This document shows, piece by piece, positions 33,773 to 43,005 of a stretch of 43,176 bases of DNA. Under the pieces are notes generated by a model. The model saw nothing but the letters and a program-made list of their open reading frames with translations, was not told where the DNA came from and did no database searches. Position 1 is the first letter of the stretch; each line of letters starts with the position of its first letter. The stretch comes from a bacterium. Its GTDB lineage: Bacteria; Latescibacterota; Latescibacteria; Latescibacterales; Latescibacteraceae. The translations under genes and the position numbers were made by a program. The DNA lies in NCBI GenBank assembly GCA_021372535.1, contig JAJFUH010000009.1, forward strand, positions 1 through 43,176, given 5' to 3'.

Positions 33773-34654
33773 TCACACAAAGATATCATTGTCACCGCCC
33801 TTTTTTCCCCGCCTGATAACTATCTGCTGCTCTCGTTCAAGACAACGGACAACCTCGATGATACGCGCCTGCGATTCTTTAACCACAGACAATCTCATCG
33901 GCCCCATGTACTCAATTTCATCATTGATCATCGTTTTGACACGGTTTGAAACATTCCCGAAGATCAGGTCCTTCAATTTCTGTGAAGCGCCTTTCAGGGC
34001 AACCGCCAACTCCTTTATATCGACTTCCTTGAGAACGAGTTGAATGGCTCGGTCATCGAAACCCAGAAGGTCCTCGAAAAAGAAGAGTCTTTCGTGTATC
34101 TTATCCACGAGGGCTTCGCTCTCCTCGTTCATCCTGGCAAAAATGTCGTTACGAATGTCGCTGTCGAGGGATTCGAATATCGGCGCGAGAAAGACAATGC
34201 CAGCTTCGGGCTCGGGAAAGCCATGGGGAATATCCGCCAGCATCTGCTGGATCGAACCGATCTGGTCCGGAGACATTTTCTCCATGGCGGCGACAGACAG
34301 AATAATGTCCGTCGGCGAAATAGCGTCGAGCTGCGCGATGCGCATAATCAAATCGACCTGAAGGTCCCCGGGCATGGTACTCAGCAGCCGCGCCGCTTCG
34401 ACCGGATCAATCTGTGAGAGCATGACCGCGACAAGCTGAGGAAACTCCTGCTCGCTTCGCCGGAAGTCGCCGTTGAGCACCTTGCTGGTAAAGTTCATAT
34501 CATGCGCGGACTGGTACACAAGCTTGATGGCTTCCTCTTCCGTCAGGGCAGTGACCTCCCTGGTATTCTTGTCGAAGGAAATCCAGAGGTCCGAGGTCGT
34601 CCGGTAGAGCATGACAGCCTCGTTTTCGTACATAAGCTCAATGCGGTAGTCCAT
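33773..34654 (-). CDS. FliG-like protein with FliG middle and C-terminal domains and a new N-terminus
   Basis: The 293-residue product has a FliG-type middle domain about 66-145 (EFPQLVAVMLSQIDPVEAA, compare the EHPQ motif) and C-terminal domain about 190-290 (FEDLLGFDDRAIQLVLKEVD, ALKGAS, GPMRLSVV). In flagellar motors FliG sits on the MS ring and its C-terminal charged ridge interacts with stators; the Asp-Arg and Lys-Glu-Val-Asp positions of that ridge are kept. The usual FliG N-terminal domain, which binds FliF, is absent: the first 65 residues (MDYRIELMYENEAVMLYR onward) are unfamiliar. No flagellar, chemotaxis or gliding gene lies nearby; its neighbours are two heparinase-like genes. 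A stop in frame limits upstream extension. It could be a motor paralogue, part of another ring system, or an orphan of a lost flagellum. Confidence 0.8.
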   Translation of the reverse strand: MDYRIELMYENEAVMLYRTTSDLWISFDKNTREVTALTEEEAIKLVYQSAHDMNFTSKVLNGDFRRSEQEFPQLVAVMLSQIDPVEAARLLSTMPGDLQVDLIMRIAQLDAISPTDIILSVAAMEKMSPDQIGSIQQMLADIPHGFPEPEAGIVFLAPIFESLDSDIRNDIFARMNEESEALVDKIHERLFFFEDLLGFDDRAIQLVLKEVDIKELAVALKGASQKLKDLIFGNVSNRVKTMINDEIEYMGPMRLSVVKESQARIIEVVRCLEREQQIVIRRGKKGGDNDIFV

Positions 34655-34855
34655 GTTGTTTGCCCCGGCGGTTATATATCAACCTGAATTTACCTGAAAA
34701 TACATTTGGAATAAAATCCTCCTGTCCTTCGGACATCCCCCCGAAAAAGGGGGACACGGTACAGCTGAGGGGGGCCTGCGGTCGACAGGGAACTCAGCCC
34801 CCAGTACATCGGTATCACGTACCGAAATTCAAGATTCAAGTTCTCAACTACACAT

Positions 34856-34902
34856 CACGGGGGACGAACGACGCGAAAGCCGCGAAAAAGGATTCCCCCG
34901 TG
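34856..34902. terminator. Inverted repeat downstream of heparinase 3
   Basis: CACGGGGG and CCCCCGTG form a perfect 8-base stem around a 31-base loop in the gap just after the heparinase 3 stop codon. There is no T tract, so a terminator role is tentative. The rest of 34655-34855 holds fragments such as CCCCCCGAAAAAGGGGG and no gene. Confidence 0.3.
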
Positions 34903-34916
34903 CTTCCTGTAGATGC

Positions 34917-37900
34917 CTATTGAAACACCACCGTTCCTTCACCGGCGGGCAGTTCGATGATACACGCCTTTCTTTCAAGATCATATGTCCATTCCGTCAC
35001 CCGTTTGCCATTCAGGATAACCTGCGATGGCCGCGATCCCGCACCCAGCGCGACTGTACCGGTGGTGCGGTGATAGTACTTCACAGTTCTTTCACCGATT
35101 TCGCAGGTTACCGGTTTCTTCGCATCGAGCAGGAGGCCGCTGTCACGGGAAAGCGTCGTACACACAGCCGCGAAAACTGTCGCGCCTTGTTCGGTAATCG
35201 CACAGGCATCGGTATCGAGCGAACCGAAATGGTAAACCGCGCCGGGCCGCGTTGAAAAAGCGAACGGAACACCGTCGATCGAACCGTACATGCAGTTTCC
35301 TCCTTTCACTGCCTGTATGTCGGGTTTACCGCCGTCCGTCGTTTTCAGAATATTGGCCAGAACGAGGGGAACGCCTGTTGTTCTCGATGTCACGGTCAGC
35401 ATGCCCTCGCGTTCGAGGGGCTTTTCATTCATGAGCGTTTCGGTGTAATGAGGAGTTTCCACCGCGGCAATCTCACGCTGTTCGGGACAGAGGTGCGCAA
35501 TATTGAGTGTTTTGCCGTCAATGGTGATTCCCGACAAATCATTTCCTGCGGCAATATTTTTCAGGAACGGCGTCTGGTACAGGAGGGTGACATCGACATC
35601 ATTATCCTCCGGTATGACCGTATCGATCATCAGGAGCGTGCGGGGTTTGAGATAGAGGACATTACGCCTCATTTCCTTCACCTTCCCCCAGTAGAGCCGT
35701 CCGATGTCGCCGGACGAAAAGGCAGCCGATTTCCCATCGAGAAAATGATACAGAAACGCATAATCATCGAACCCTTTCGCCATTTCGAGCGGATCACCCA
35801 CGCGCTGGCTCTGGTGGTTATGGTCGATGAGAATGGTGGAATGGCCGATGGGCTGCGTATACCATGATTGATAGAGCGGATCGGTATAGTAGGAGGCGCC
35901 GTGACGTTCCTCGATAAAACTGCTGCCACGGTCGGAGAGCCAGAACGATCCCTGGTCAAGGTGCTGGTGGTTGTAGAATGCCCCGGTATGCATGACGAAC
36001 ACAAAATCGTCCGGTTCCCATCCGCTCTTGAACACGGTGATCCCCACATCGCGGAATACCCTGACGGGAGGCTCGTCGAACGGAGGTTTCTTCGGAACAT
36101 CCCATGTCTCGTAGAGGGCATCCATGAAAGTTTCTCTGGCGTTCTTCGCGGAGGGTGCATCGGCAGTTTTTGTTTCAGGCCCGTATGATACATCGTATTT
36201 CAGGAAATTGTACAGCCATCCGAGCTGCGGGTCCTTGTATTTGTCAAGCAGCCACGCCCAGTTGGTCAGCTCCGTGATTTCGCTGTCGGAATCGCCGAAA
36301 AAGAAGGCTTTTTTCTTCTTCACGATTCCCGCCCAGATGAGTTCCGCATATGAACGGTCGATCTTCCCGGACATATCGATTTTGAAAACATTCTCGACAG
36401 CCGGCAGCGAATACGACCAGGAATACATGGAAAAATCGTAATACCCGTACCCCTCTCCTTGCGAGCCGTCACTGTCAAATACTTTCTGGATAAGATCGTA
36501 ATCTTTCAGTATGGCGCCGGTGAAATACGGTTCGAGGTCGCCGAGTCCCGTATCGTCACCGTATATGGCTGCCTGGCACATGAGCGAGCCGCCGGTGATA
36601 TGAGCCACCCAGTTCGAGGTGTTGTTCGTGACGAGATTGTCCTCCACATATCCTTTGTGGCAGCCGACAACGACATTCTTCATCATGGCGTCCCGGATAA
36701 TTTTCCGCTCGTTTTCACTCATGAGATCATAGAGGAGGTCGTATCCAACGGCGAGCTCCATGCCAAACTCACCGATGGGATAGTATATGTGACGGCCCCG
36801 CTCGATGAACCAGGGGTGGAGCCAGTATGGGAACGCACCCAGTTTGATCATGAGATTTTTCCCGTACTCTCCCGCCTCGTTGTCGCCGAGGAGACCGTAC
36901 GCAAACGCACTGTAATAGACTCCCTGTCTCCAGACTCTGAGACGGTCGAACCAGGGATAAATCGAGGGCAGTTGATTACCCGTGTGAAGGACCGTATTGA
37001 ACTGGTCGATCTCGAAGATGATTGAATCGAGGGGATTATTCTCACGGGTGTCACGGGCCTGTTTGAGGATATTATCGGCGACCTGTTTGAAACGCTCGCT
37101 TTTAAGACGGGCTTCGACGCGTTTCTTTCCCTCGGAATCAAACCATACACGGGGATGGTTCCGGCCGAGATTCTCCGGAGCTATGTAGAACGTACATTCG
37201 GTCCCGGAAAGTATTTTCTTACCGTCATATGCCCGGAGATCCGCATGGTAGAGACCCTCGGGAAATGACAGCGTAAAAGCCGCTGACCATTCATTTCCCT
37301 TCTTTCGCAGTTCCGCAGTGTACACTTCCTTCGTGCGTTCGGTAAACGGCGTCACCGTAATGGTCGCTCTGTCCGCATCGAGCGGCCACTGTCCCCTTAC
37401 CGTAAAGGTTTCCCCTTTCCGATAATGTCTGTCGGGAATATACGGCGCCCACTCCGAAAGCTTGTGCATGACAGGTTCGGCAAACTTGAAATGCACGGCC
37501 CGGGCGCCTTTGAACGTTATATCGTCAAGACCGAGATAGAACGGCATTTCCGGGTCCGCATCGGGGATTTTCACCAGTACCGCGAGGGCATATACCGGAA
37601 CAGCTTTCTTCCCGGCAAGCCGTGGATTCTCAAGAATGAGGTCATTATATGAAACGGTTATCCATTCCCATCGGTTTGTTGCGGGATCGGTGATTGTATA
37701 GTCTACTTTGCCGTCGTCACCCGCGGCGAGGCGTATTTTCAGAAACTCCACGGGAAGATTTGACTTGAGATAGAATCTGAGTGAAATGGTCACCCCCGGA
37801 GTCATATACATGTCGAGTTTTTTCTGAGCGCCGGCATAGGTATCGACATTGGTATAAGGGGTAACCTTCTGAACGATGGAAATGTTCGGATCGCCGGGGA

Positions 37901-38096
37901 CGATCATCCCGACCCTGAAATTGGGATCATACGCCGTATCCTGCCAGAGAGGATATGACGCCCAGGCCTGAAGCTCCTGCGTTTCAAAGTTTTCCGCATA
38001 CGTAAAAGATTCCAGAGATTCATCGGCATGAACCGTAATAATTGACATCGCTCCTAATAGTACGAGCACAACAGCGGCACACAGGCAGGTTTTCAT
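34917..38096 (-). CDS. Heparinase II/III-like polysaccharide lyase, paralogue 3
   Basis: The 1059-residue product starts at an ATG behind AAAAGGA. Signal peptide 1-24; beta-sandwich about 30-200 (NFETQELQAWASYPLWQD); linker to about 305; alpha/alpha-toroid about 310-640 with NNTSNWVAHITGG (Asn495, Trp496) and EGYGYYDFS; C-terminal beta-sandwich with NHQHLDQGSFWLSDRG (His710, His712) and QPIGHSTILID. A short insertion around residues 634-655 sets it apart from paralogue 2, otherwise the pair is the closest of the three. It likely cleaves an acidic polysaccharide by beta-elimination outside the cytoplasm. It is the first heparinase on this strand; paralogue 2 lies past the FliG-like gene, so the three may form one regulon but not one transcript. 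Confidence 0.9.
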   Translation of the reverse strand: MKTCLCAAVVLVLLGAMSIITVHADESLESFTYAENFETQELQAWASYPLWQDTAYDPNFRVGMIVPGDPNISIVQKVTPYTNVDTYAGAQKKLDMYMTPGVTISLRFYLKSNLPVEFLKIRLAAGDDGKVDYTITDPATNRWEWITVSYNDLILENPRLAGKKAVPVYALAVLVKIPDADPEMPFYLGLDDITFKGARAVHFKFAEPVMHKLSEWAPYIPDRHYRKGETFTVRGQWPLDADRATITVTPFTERTKEVYTAELRKKGNEWSAAFTLSFPEGLYHADLRAYDGKKILSGTECTFYIAPENLGRNHPRVWFDSEGKKRVEARLKSERFKQVADNILKQARDTRENNPLDSIIFEIDQFNTVLHTGNQLPSIYPWFDRLRVWRQGVYYSAFAYGLLGDNEAGEYGKNLMIKLGAFPYWLHPWFIERGRHIYYPIGEFGMELAVGYDLLYDLMSENERKIIRDAMMKNVVVGCHKGYVEDNLVTNNTSNWVAHITGGSLMCQAAIYGDDTGLGDLEPYFTGAILKDYDLIQKVFDSDGSQGEGYGYYDFSMYSWSYSLPAVENVFKIDMSGKIDRSYAELIWAGIVKKKKAFFFGDSDSEITELTNWAWLLDKYKDPQLGWLYNFLKYDVSYGPETKTADAPSAKNARETFMDALYETWDVPKKPPFDEPPVRVFRDVGITVFKSGWEPDDFVFVMHTGAFYNHQHLDQGSFWLSDRGSSFIEERHGASYYTDPLYQSWYTQPIGHSTILIDHNHQSQRVGDPLEMAKGFDDYAFLYHFLDGKSAAFSSGDIGRLYWGKVKEMRRNVLYLKPRTLLMIDTVIPEDNDVDVTLLYQTPFLKNIAAGNDLSGITIDGKTLNIAHLCPEQREIAAVETPHYTETLMNEKPLEREGMLTVTSRTTGVPLVLANILKTTDGGKPDIQAVKGGNCMYGSIDGVPFAFSTRPGAVYHFGSLDTDACAITEQGATVFAAVCTTLSRDSGLLLDAKKPVTCEIGERTVKYYHRTTGTVALGAGSRPSQVILNGKRVTEWTYDLERKACIIELPAGEGTVVFQ

Positions 38097-38928
38097 ATAC
38101 TAAATCCTTTTCTACAGGGATTCCCCGCTTTTGTGAGGCGCAATCCGAACACAACCGGTAATCCGGCCCGTCCGGATGGTCATTACACATTCAACAGCAA
38201 GCCGGGTAATATTGATAAAGAATATTCATAATCGATACGCTAATCAAGACATATTACATAAAATTTGGATAAGCAAAGATTTTTTCACTACGATATGGAG
38301 AGAACATTTATACCTACAATCTATATTCCCCATATTGAACCAATAAAATGCCTGATGATACTTTCGTATGATGTTATAATACAACAATTAACAATCGTAT
38401 ACGACCGATAAATCATGATCACCCGGAGGGTGAAAGCATGAAAATGGGTTTTTGATGGAGTAGTGAATTACCAAGACAATTGGTGCTCCAAGAAAAAACA
38501 AACATTAGTCGCTTCGCAGCCTTCTCGTAAAACTGATTAAGATTGGAGCCAAGATTGTCAGGAACAGCAGATATGACACATTTCAAATGGCTGAAGATGC
38601 AATAGGAAAAAGGTTGTTTGCCAAGATATTATACCGGATAGAACGATTGCGCTACCATTCTCTCTATCCAGAATGTTATTAGAATTGATTTAATGGATAC
38701 ATGTCTTTGAAACGTAGTATTTCAATGCATAACACACATGTACATAATAAAATTTGTCGGTAGTATGAAAAAAATAATTGCAAATGCATTATTTGAAAGT
38801 ATTATTCGGTTATCAATAAGTTTCCAAGGTATTTTTTACTGCTCGAAATATTGGTATGGGAAATCCCGGATAATGATTTTTATGCACTGATGATGCCCTT
38901 GATTTTCAAGTGGAAGGCAAACAGGAAA
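38097..38928. other. AT-rich intergenic region with transposase remnant, no intact gene
   Basis: The 832 bases between heparinase 3 and the broken propeller gene are AT-rich and include only the transposase tail at 38509-38682. No RNA gene, promoter or intact open frame is clear. Confidence 0.5.
38509..38682 (+). pseudogene. C-terminal remnant of an IS1380/IS4-type transposase
   Basis: One frame reads SLRSLLVKLIKIGAKIVRNS, then YDTFQMAEDAIGKRLFAKIL, then RIERLR and a stop at 38680-38682. The pattern SL-x-x-L-x-x-KLIKIGAK-x-V-x-x-x-RY-x-x-FQMAE-x-A and the following LFA-x-IL-x-RI is typical of the C-terminal end of IS1380-like transposases. Upstream codons in the same frame contain stops (TAG, TGA) and no catalytic D/E segment, so it is a dead fragment. 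No inverted terminal repeat or target duplication was identified. Confidence 0.65.
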
Positions 38929-39558
38929 ATGATTAATAACACTACCCACTTCAACTTACTGAGTAATAAGAAGTCCGTCATGATACTGTTAATCCATAGC
39001 GTCTCGGTTGTACTTCTCATATTTTTTATACTGCCGCTACAAGTTCACGCTGAAAGGATTTATACTCACTACTACTCAGAACCCTCAATAAGCGAAATCG
39101 GCGATATTGCGATTGATTCAAACTGTGTCTGGCTCGCATCCGTAAAAGGTATTGCCCGATATGACAAAAAAACCGGTATGATCACGAAATACTCTATTTT
39201 CTATTCGGCGTATGACTGGCCTTATCAATGGGCGACGTCTATTATTGTCGATGCAAGCGGGACTGTTTGGGCGGGCACCTATGGGGCCGGACTCATGCAA
39301 TTCGATGGTGATGGTTTTTCATTCTATGACGCTGCTGATGAGCCGGAAGATAAGGAGATCCGTGATATTGAAATGGATAAGGACGGCACCCTCTGGATGG
39401 TTACGGAAAAAGGTGTAATCGCCTATGATGGGACTGAATGGCATATATATGATGGAACCAATGGCCTGCCTTCAGCAACAATATTCTACGACGTCTCTAT
39501 CGGTGATGACAATACGGTCTGGGTTGCTTCAAGCAGGGGGGCTTTGCCGGAATCGTGA
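38929..39558 (+). pseudogene. Beta-propeller (two-component-regulator-like) protein, 5' part, broken by frameshift
   Basis: This fragment encodes a signal-anchor (ILLIHSVSVVLLIFFILPLQ) followed by Reg_prop-type repeats with W-x-A/G-x-x-x-G-I/L-x-x-YD (VWLASVKGIARYD, VWAGTYGAGLMQFDG, LWMVTEKGVIAYDG). The chosen ATG has GGAAGG 11 bases before it; the TTG at 38851 has no clear ribosome site. A run of six G at 39536-39541 shifts the frame, and reading ends 17 bases later at 39558. With five G the text continues as S-R-G-L-C-R-N-R-D-G-R-W-T-L-F, which restores a normal propeller repeat in the second part. Such propellers are sensory or carbohydrate-binding in secreted proteins of Bacteroidetes-type bacteria. 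Confidence 0.8.
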
Positions 39559-41116
39559 TGGAAGATGGACATTATTTCGAGCGGTTGAGGAAAGCTCTCC
39601 GAACAATTATTTCATACATGTGGCTATGGATAAAAACGATACTGCCTGGATAAAAACGCTTCAGCGGGGAATGGTGCGTTTCGATGGTTCCGGATTTACA
39701 TTTCTATCGGGAGATGAAAACTTTCCGGAAAATTCAACAACCAATATTGAAATCGGGCCCGACGGAAATGCATGGGTGGGGACGTTAAACGGATTGTATA
39801 AGTATAGTGGTGAATCGTGGGAAGCGGTCATACCAGCAGAAATTGAAACTTCAGCCGACACTTTTAAGAAACTGGCGTTCGATATCAACGGCGATATTTA
39901 TATTGGTCTGGGATTTGGACTGGCAGTGTATAATGATGAAGGATTTACACAAATCAATCTGGAAACGGCTCCTCCAACAAATACAATCATGTCTATGGCG
40001 TCCGGGAATTCAACGGTTTGGATTGGGTATAATATGGGTGACGGTGTCGGATGCTATGACGGTTCCTCTTGGCGACGGTTCACCATGGACCACGGACTTC
40101 CCGGTGATTACGCTCGGGATATTGCCGTCACCGATGACGGTGTTCCCTGGTTCGCGATCCATGATGCTATCGCATATTACCAAAATGGTTCATTTTTCAG
40201 TAAAAAAGTATTCCATGATCTTTCGGGTGACGAGCAATACGTTGAAGAAATCGCTATAGCTCCCGATGGAAAGGTATGGTTCAGGAATGGGTATAACCAT
40301 ATAGGTTTTTATGATGGTGAAACATGGAATTATGAGAATTTGAACGGTCTGATTCCATATTCCTACGGCCTCAGCGCAGTTTACATCGACAGTAACAACG
40401 ATGTCTGGGTCGGAACTGACAACGGGGTTTCAAAATACGATGGGAATTCCTGGCATACTTTCAGCGTTGCTGAAGGATTCCTCCCGGGAGGTGTCAACAG
40501 AATCGCGGAAGACCATGCCGGTGTCATGTGGTTTACATCACCTCGCGGAATCGCACGGTTTGACGGTCGCTCATGGACAACATTTGACACTATATTGGGT
40601 GAGCGTCTTGAGTATGTCCTGTCTATAGCAATTGACAACGATAACGTTAAATGGTTTGGAACACAATATCGAGGAATTTTCTGGTTCGACGATAAGGTCT
40701 GGTATAATAAAGAAATGAAAAATGGATCGAAGTATATCAATACGTCCGATATTACTGTCACGGAAGACAATACGATATGGTTTGCCACAGCTGAAGGTCT
40801 TTTGAGCAGCAAAGATAAAGATGAGAGCAGTGTTTCAGAGCAGACAGCATTTCCCCGCGTACAACTTTCTTTTCCCTCCCCAAACCCATTCAACCCCTCG
40901 ACCACCATCGGATTCACCCTACCGGAGCGGATGAACGCCACGGTCGCAGTTTACAATGTCGCCGGGCAACGGGTCACAGTGCTTCACGACGGTTTCCTTG
41001 ACGCAGGCAGCCATTCACTCGTGTGGAACGCCACCGGGCAAGCCGCAGGAGTGTATTTCTGCCGTCTCACCGCAGGGGAATATACAGCGACGCAGAAAAT
41101 GCTTTTCGTGAAATAG
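39539..41116 (+). pseudogene. Beta-propeller protein, 3' part with C-terminal sorting domain
   Basis: This is the continuation of the 38929 gene in the next frame. It has about ten further Reg_prop-type repeats (AWVGTLNGLYKYSGESW, VWVGTDNGVSKYDGNSW, VMWFTSPRGIARFDGRSW, IWFATAEGLLSS) and ends with a type IX/FlgD-like C-terminal domain (FPSPNPFNPSTTIGFTL, then AAGVYFCRLTAGEYT, MLFVK), as in the mosaic proteins of this window. A separate start in this frame lies only at 39425 or after 39620, so a second independent gene is unlikely. If the G run is an assembly or sequencing slip, 38929-41116 is one intact secreted protein. Confidence 0.85.
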
Positions 41117-41144
41117 GGTGCGACTGACGCGGGGAAAGAAAAAA

Positions 41145-41184
41145 CCGGGCCTCACGAGTGGGATTGTCGTGTCAGGTTCCCCGG
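41145..41184 (+). terminator. Imperfect hairpin after the propeller gene
   Basis: CCGGGCCTCACGA pairs with TCGTGTCAGGTTCCCCGG with small bulges, 29 bases after the stop codon at 41116. It lacks a T tract, so it may be a repeat instead of a terminator. Confidence 0.3.
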
Positions 41185-41582
41185 AGCATGACGAATGCGA
41201 GACAAAATTAAAGGAAAGAGAAATCATATATTTCTGATGAAAGTTTCTATGCATATCAAAAAGGATAGCCAGTTTAATTTTTCATAATATATACGTGTAT
41301 ATCATTGTTCCCGATAATTTTTTTACCTCTATTATTTATGGTAGTTATAGATAGTATATAAATCCCGATCTGTTCACAAGATTTTGATAGAACACGATTT
41401 GCGCGGATCGTACGGATTTATTGCTATTTTACTGTCAACAAATCCTCAACATATTGCAATTATGTATGTTATACTTTTTAGTGCCAGCGAAATTATTTTT
41501 ACGAATTATCGGGGATAGATACGATGCATTCGACAAATAAATCTGCGCTTCGTGGTAATTCTTCAAATCCCGTTGTATTTTC

Positions 41583-41611
41583 TTGACATTTGTTCAAATA
41601 AAAGATATTTT
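41583..41611 (+). promoter_or_regulatory. Sigma-70-type promoter of Lrp gene 1
   Basis: TTGACA (41583-41588), a 17-base spacer and TATTTT (41606-41611) lie 19 bases before the Lrp start. Within and after it TTGTT and AACAA form a short inverted repeat (41590-41617). The same layout and much of the spacer recur at 42363-42391. Confidence 0.75.
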
Positions 41612-41630
41612 TTAACAATCGGAGATATAG

Positions 41631-42167
41631 ATGAAACCACTGGATGATCTCGATATTAAAATAGCCACATTCCTTGGCAATAATGTCCGGGCCTCAAACC
41701 GTGAGATAGCCCGCCAGCTTGGCATTGCTCAGACCACAGTCCGCGACAGACTCAAAAACTTGTTTGAAAGCAGAAAACTCAAGATTTCTGCACTTTTCGA
41801 TATAGAAAAAATTCCGGAAATGCCGGCCATCGATCTTGCGATAATAGGAATTAAACAGACCGGCCCCCCGGATTATACTATTCAAAAACTTTCCAGAATT
41901 CCTTCCGTTTTATTCGTTGCTTCGGTTACCGGCTCATATGATATCGTTGTCGGTGTCGCTACTAATTCACGGAAAATGCTGTTACATATCATTGCCAATG
42001 AAATAGAGAGCATTGATTCGGTGTTCGATTCGGAAACATTCGTTGTGCTTTACAATACCGGATTGTATGTTCCCGCCGAGACTATGAATTATTTGAAAAG
42101 ATACGATGAGATATCAAAAAACCCACAGGCGACTTTCCCAGATGCGGATACCGATAATAAGCAATAA
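41631..42167 (+). CDS. Lrp/AsnC-family transcriptional regulator 1
   Basis: The 178-residue product starts at an ATG behind GGAG. Residues 1-60 form an AsnC-type helix-turn-helix (DDLDIKIATFLGNN, then ASNREIARQLGIAQTTVRDR), and about 70-155 form the C-terminal ligand-binding/RAM-type domain (VASVTGSYDIVVGVATNS). Proteins of this family bind DNA as dimers or octamers and respond to small amino or other acids. It is a close paralogue of the next gene at 42409, which differs in about a third of positions. Target genes are unknown, but the mosaic gene at 43006 begins just behind gene 2. A 241-base gap separates the two regulators. Confidence 0.93.
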   Translation: MKPLDDLDIKIATFLGNNVRASNREIARQLGIAQTTVRDRLKNLFESRKLKISALFDIEKIPEMPAIDLAIIGIKQTGPPDYTIQKLSRIPSVLFVASVTGSYDIVVGVATNSRKMLLHIIANEIESIDSVFDSETFVVLYNTGLYVPAETMNYLKRYDEISKNPQATFPDADTDNKQ

Positions 42168-42362
42168 AATCCATATTATGAATTTCTGACATTTTTTATT
42201 ACTGTACCCGATGTCACATCCGATTTTCCGCTTTAATTTCCAAAATAGTGCACCCCACAAGAATCTACTGCGGTTATAGTGGAATAACCGTTCCCCTGCT
42301 CCCATAGGTAAATACAAATAAATATAAGTGTTATAATCGATGCGAATAACCGGTTTTTTTTC

Positions 42363-42391
42363 TTGACATTATATCAAATGAAAGATATTTT
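42363..42391 (+). promoter_or_regulatory. Sigma-70-type promoter of Lrp gene 2
   Basis: TTGACA (42363-42368), a 17-base spacer and TATTTT (42386-42391) lie 17 bases before the ATG at 42409. Spacer text TCAAATGAAAGA closely matches TCAAATAAAAGA of the first Lrp promoter. Confidence 0.75.
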
Positions 42392-42408
42392 TCTATATAG
42401 GGGTGCAT

Positions 42409-42945
42409 ATGAAGCATTTAGACGATTTGGATATTAAGATTGCAACATTTCTCGACCAAAACGGCCGCGCCTCAAACCGTGAAATCTCACGTCAGCTCGG
42501 TATCGCGCAGTCGACCGTAAAAGACAGACTCGCACATATGTTCGATAGCGGCAAGCTGAGAATATCCGCTCTTTTTGATATAGAAAAAATTACTGAACTT
42601 CCGGCGCTTGATCTTGCTATAATCGGTATTAAACAAACGGGTCCACCTGATTATACCACTCGAAAATTATCTCTGATACCGTCGGTCATTTTTGTAATGT
42701 CCGTAACCGGAACCTATGATATAATAGCAGGTATAGTTACAAATTCACGAAAAATGCTTTCGCATATCATTACTAATGAAATCGAGTGCATTGATTCGGT
42801 ATTCGATACCGAGACATTTATTGTTCTCAACAATATCGGTTTATATGTCCCAGCTACAGTAATGAGCAGCTTGATGGGATGTAACGAGGAAGCGAAAAAA
42901 TTTAACACACAAGAACAGGGGGTGATAGCGGAAAAAACAGTATGA
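42409..42945 (+). CDS. Lrp/AsnC-family transcriptional regulator 2
   Basis: The 178-residue product starts at an ATG 5 bases behind GGGG; a GTG at 42403 would add two residues, but the paralogue's start (MKPLDDLDIKIATFL against MKHLDDLDIKIATFL) fits this ATG. HTH residues include ASNREISRQLGIAQSTVKDR and the effector domain contains VMSVTGTYDIIAGIVTNS. It is a tandem duplicate of the first regulator with a duplicated promoter. Its stop lies 60 bases before the start of the third mosaic gene at 43006, so it may control or be cotranscribed with it. Ligand and targets are unknown. Confidence 0.93.
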   Translation: MKHLDDLDIKIATFLDQNGRASNREISRQLGIAQSTVKDRLAHMFDSGKLRISALFDIEKITELPALDLAIIGIKQTGPPDYTTRKLSLIPSVIFVMSVTGTYDIIAGIVTNSRKMLSHIITNEIECIDSVFDTETFIVLNNIGLYVPATVMSSLMGCNEEAKKFNTQEQGVIAEKTV

Positions 42946-43005
42946 ACTACTTTTTGGTAAAGTAACATGTTCACTATGTGGCATTAATCGATCAGGGGGA
43001 AATGT

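Larger units (their letters stand above)
41117..41630. other. AT-rich intergenic region upstream of Lrp gene 1
   Basis: These 514 bases contain a possible hairpin at 41145-41184, a GATTTGCGCGGATCGTACGG segment (about 41396) related to the dispersed repeats elsewhere in the window, and the Lrp promoter at 41583-41611. No gene is seen. Confidence 0.5.

Noticed and set aside
39425-39538. Independent gene starting at 39425
   Set aside because: The first 38 codons lie out of frame over well-formed propeller sequence; reading only makes sense after the G run at 39536-39541.
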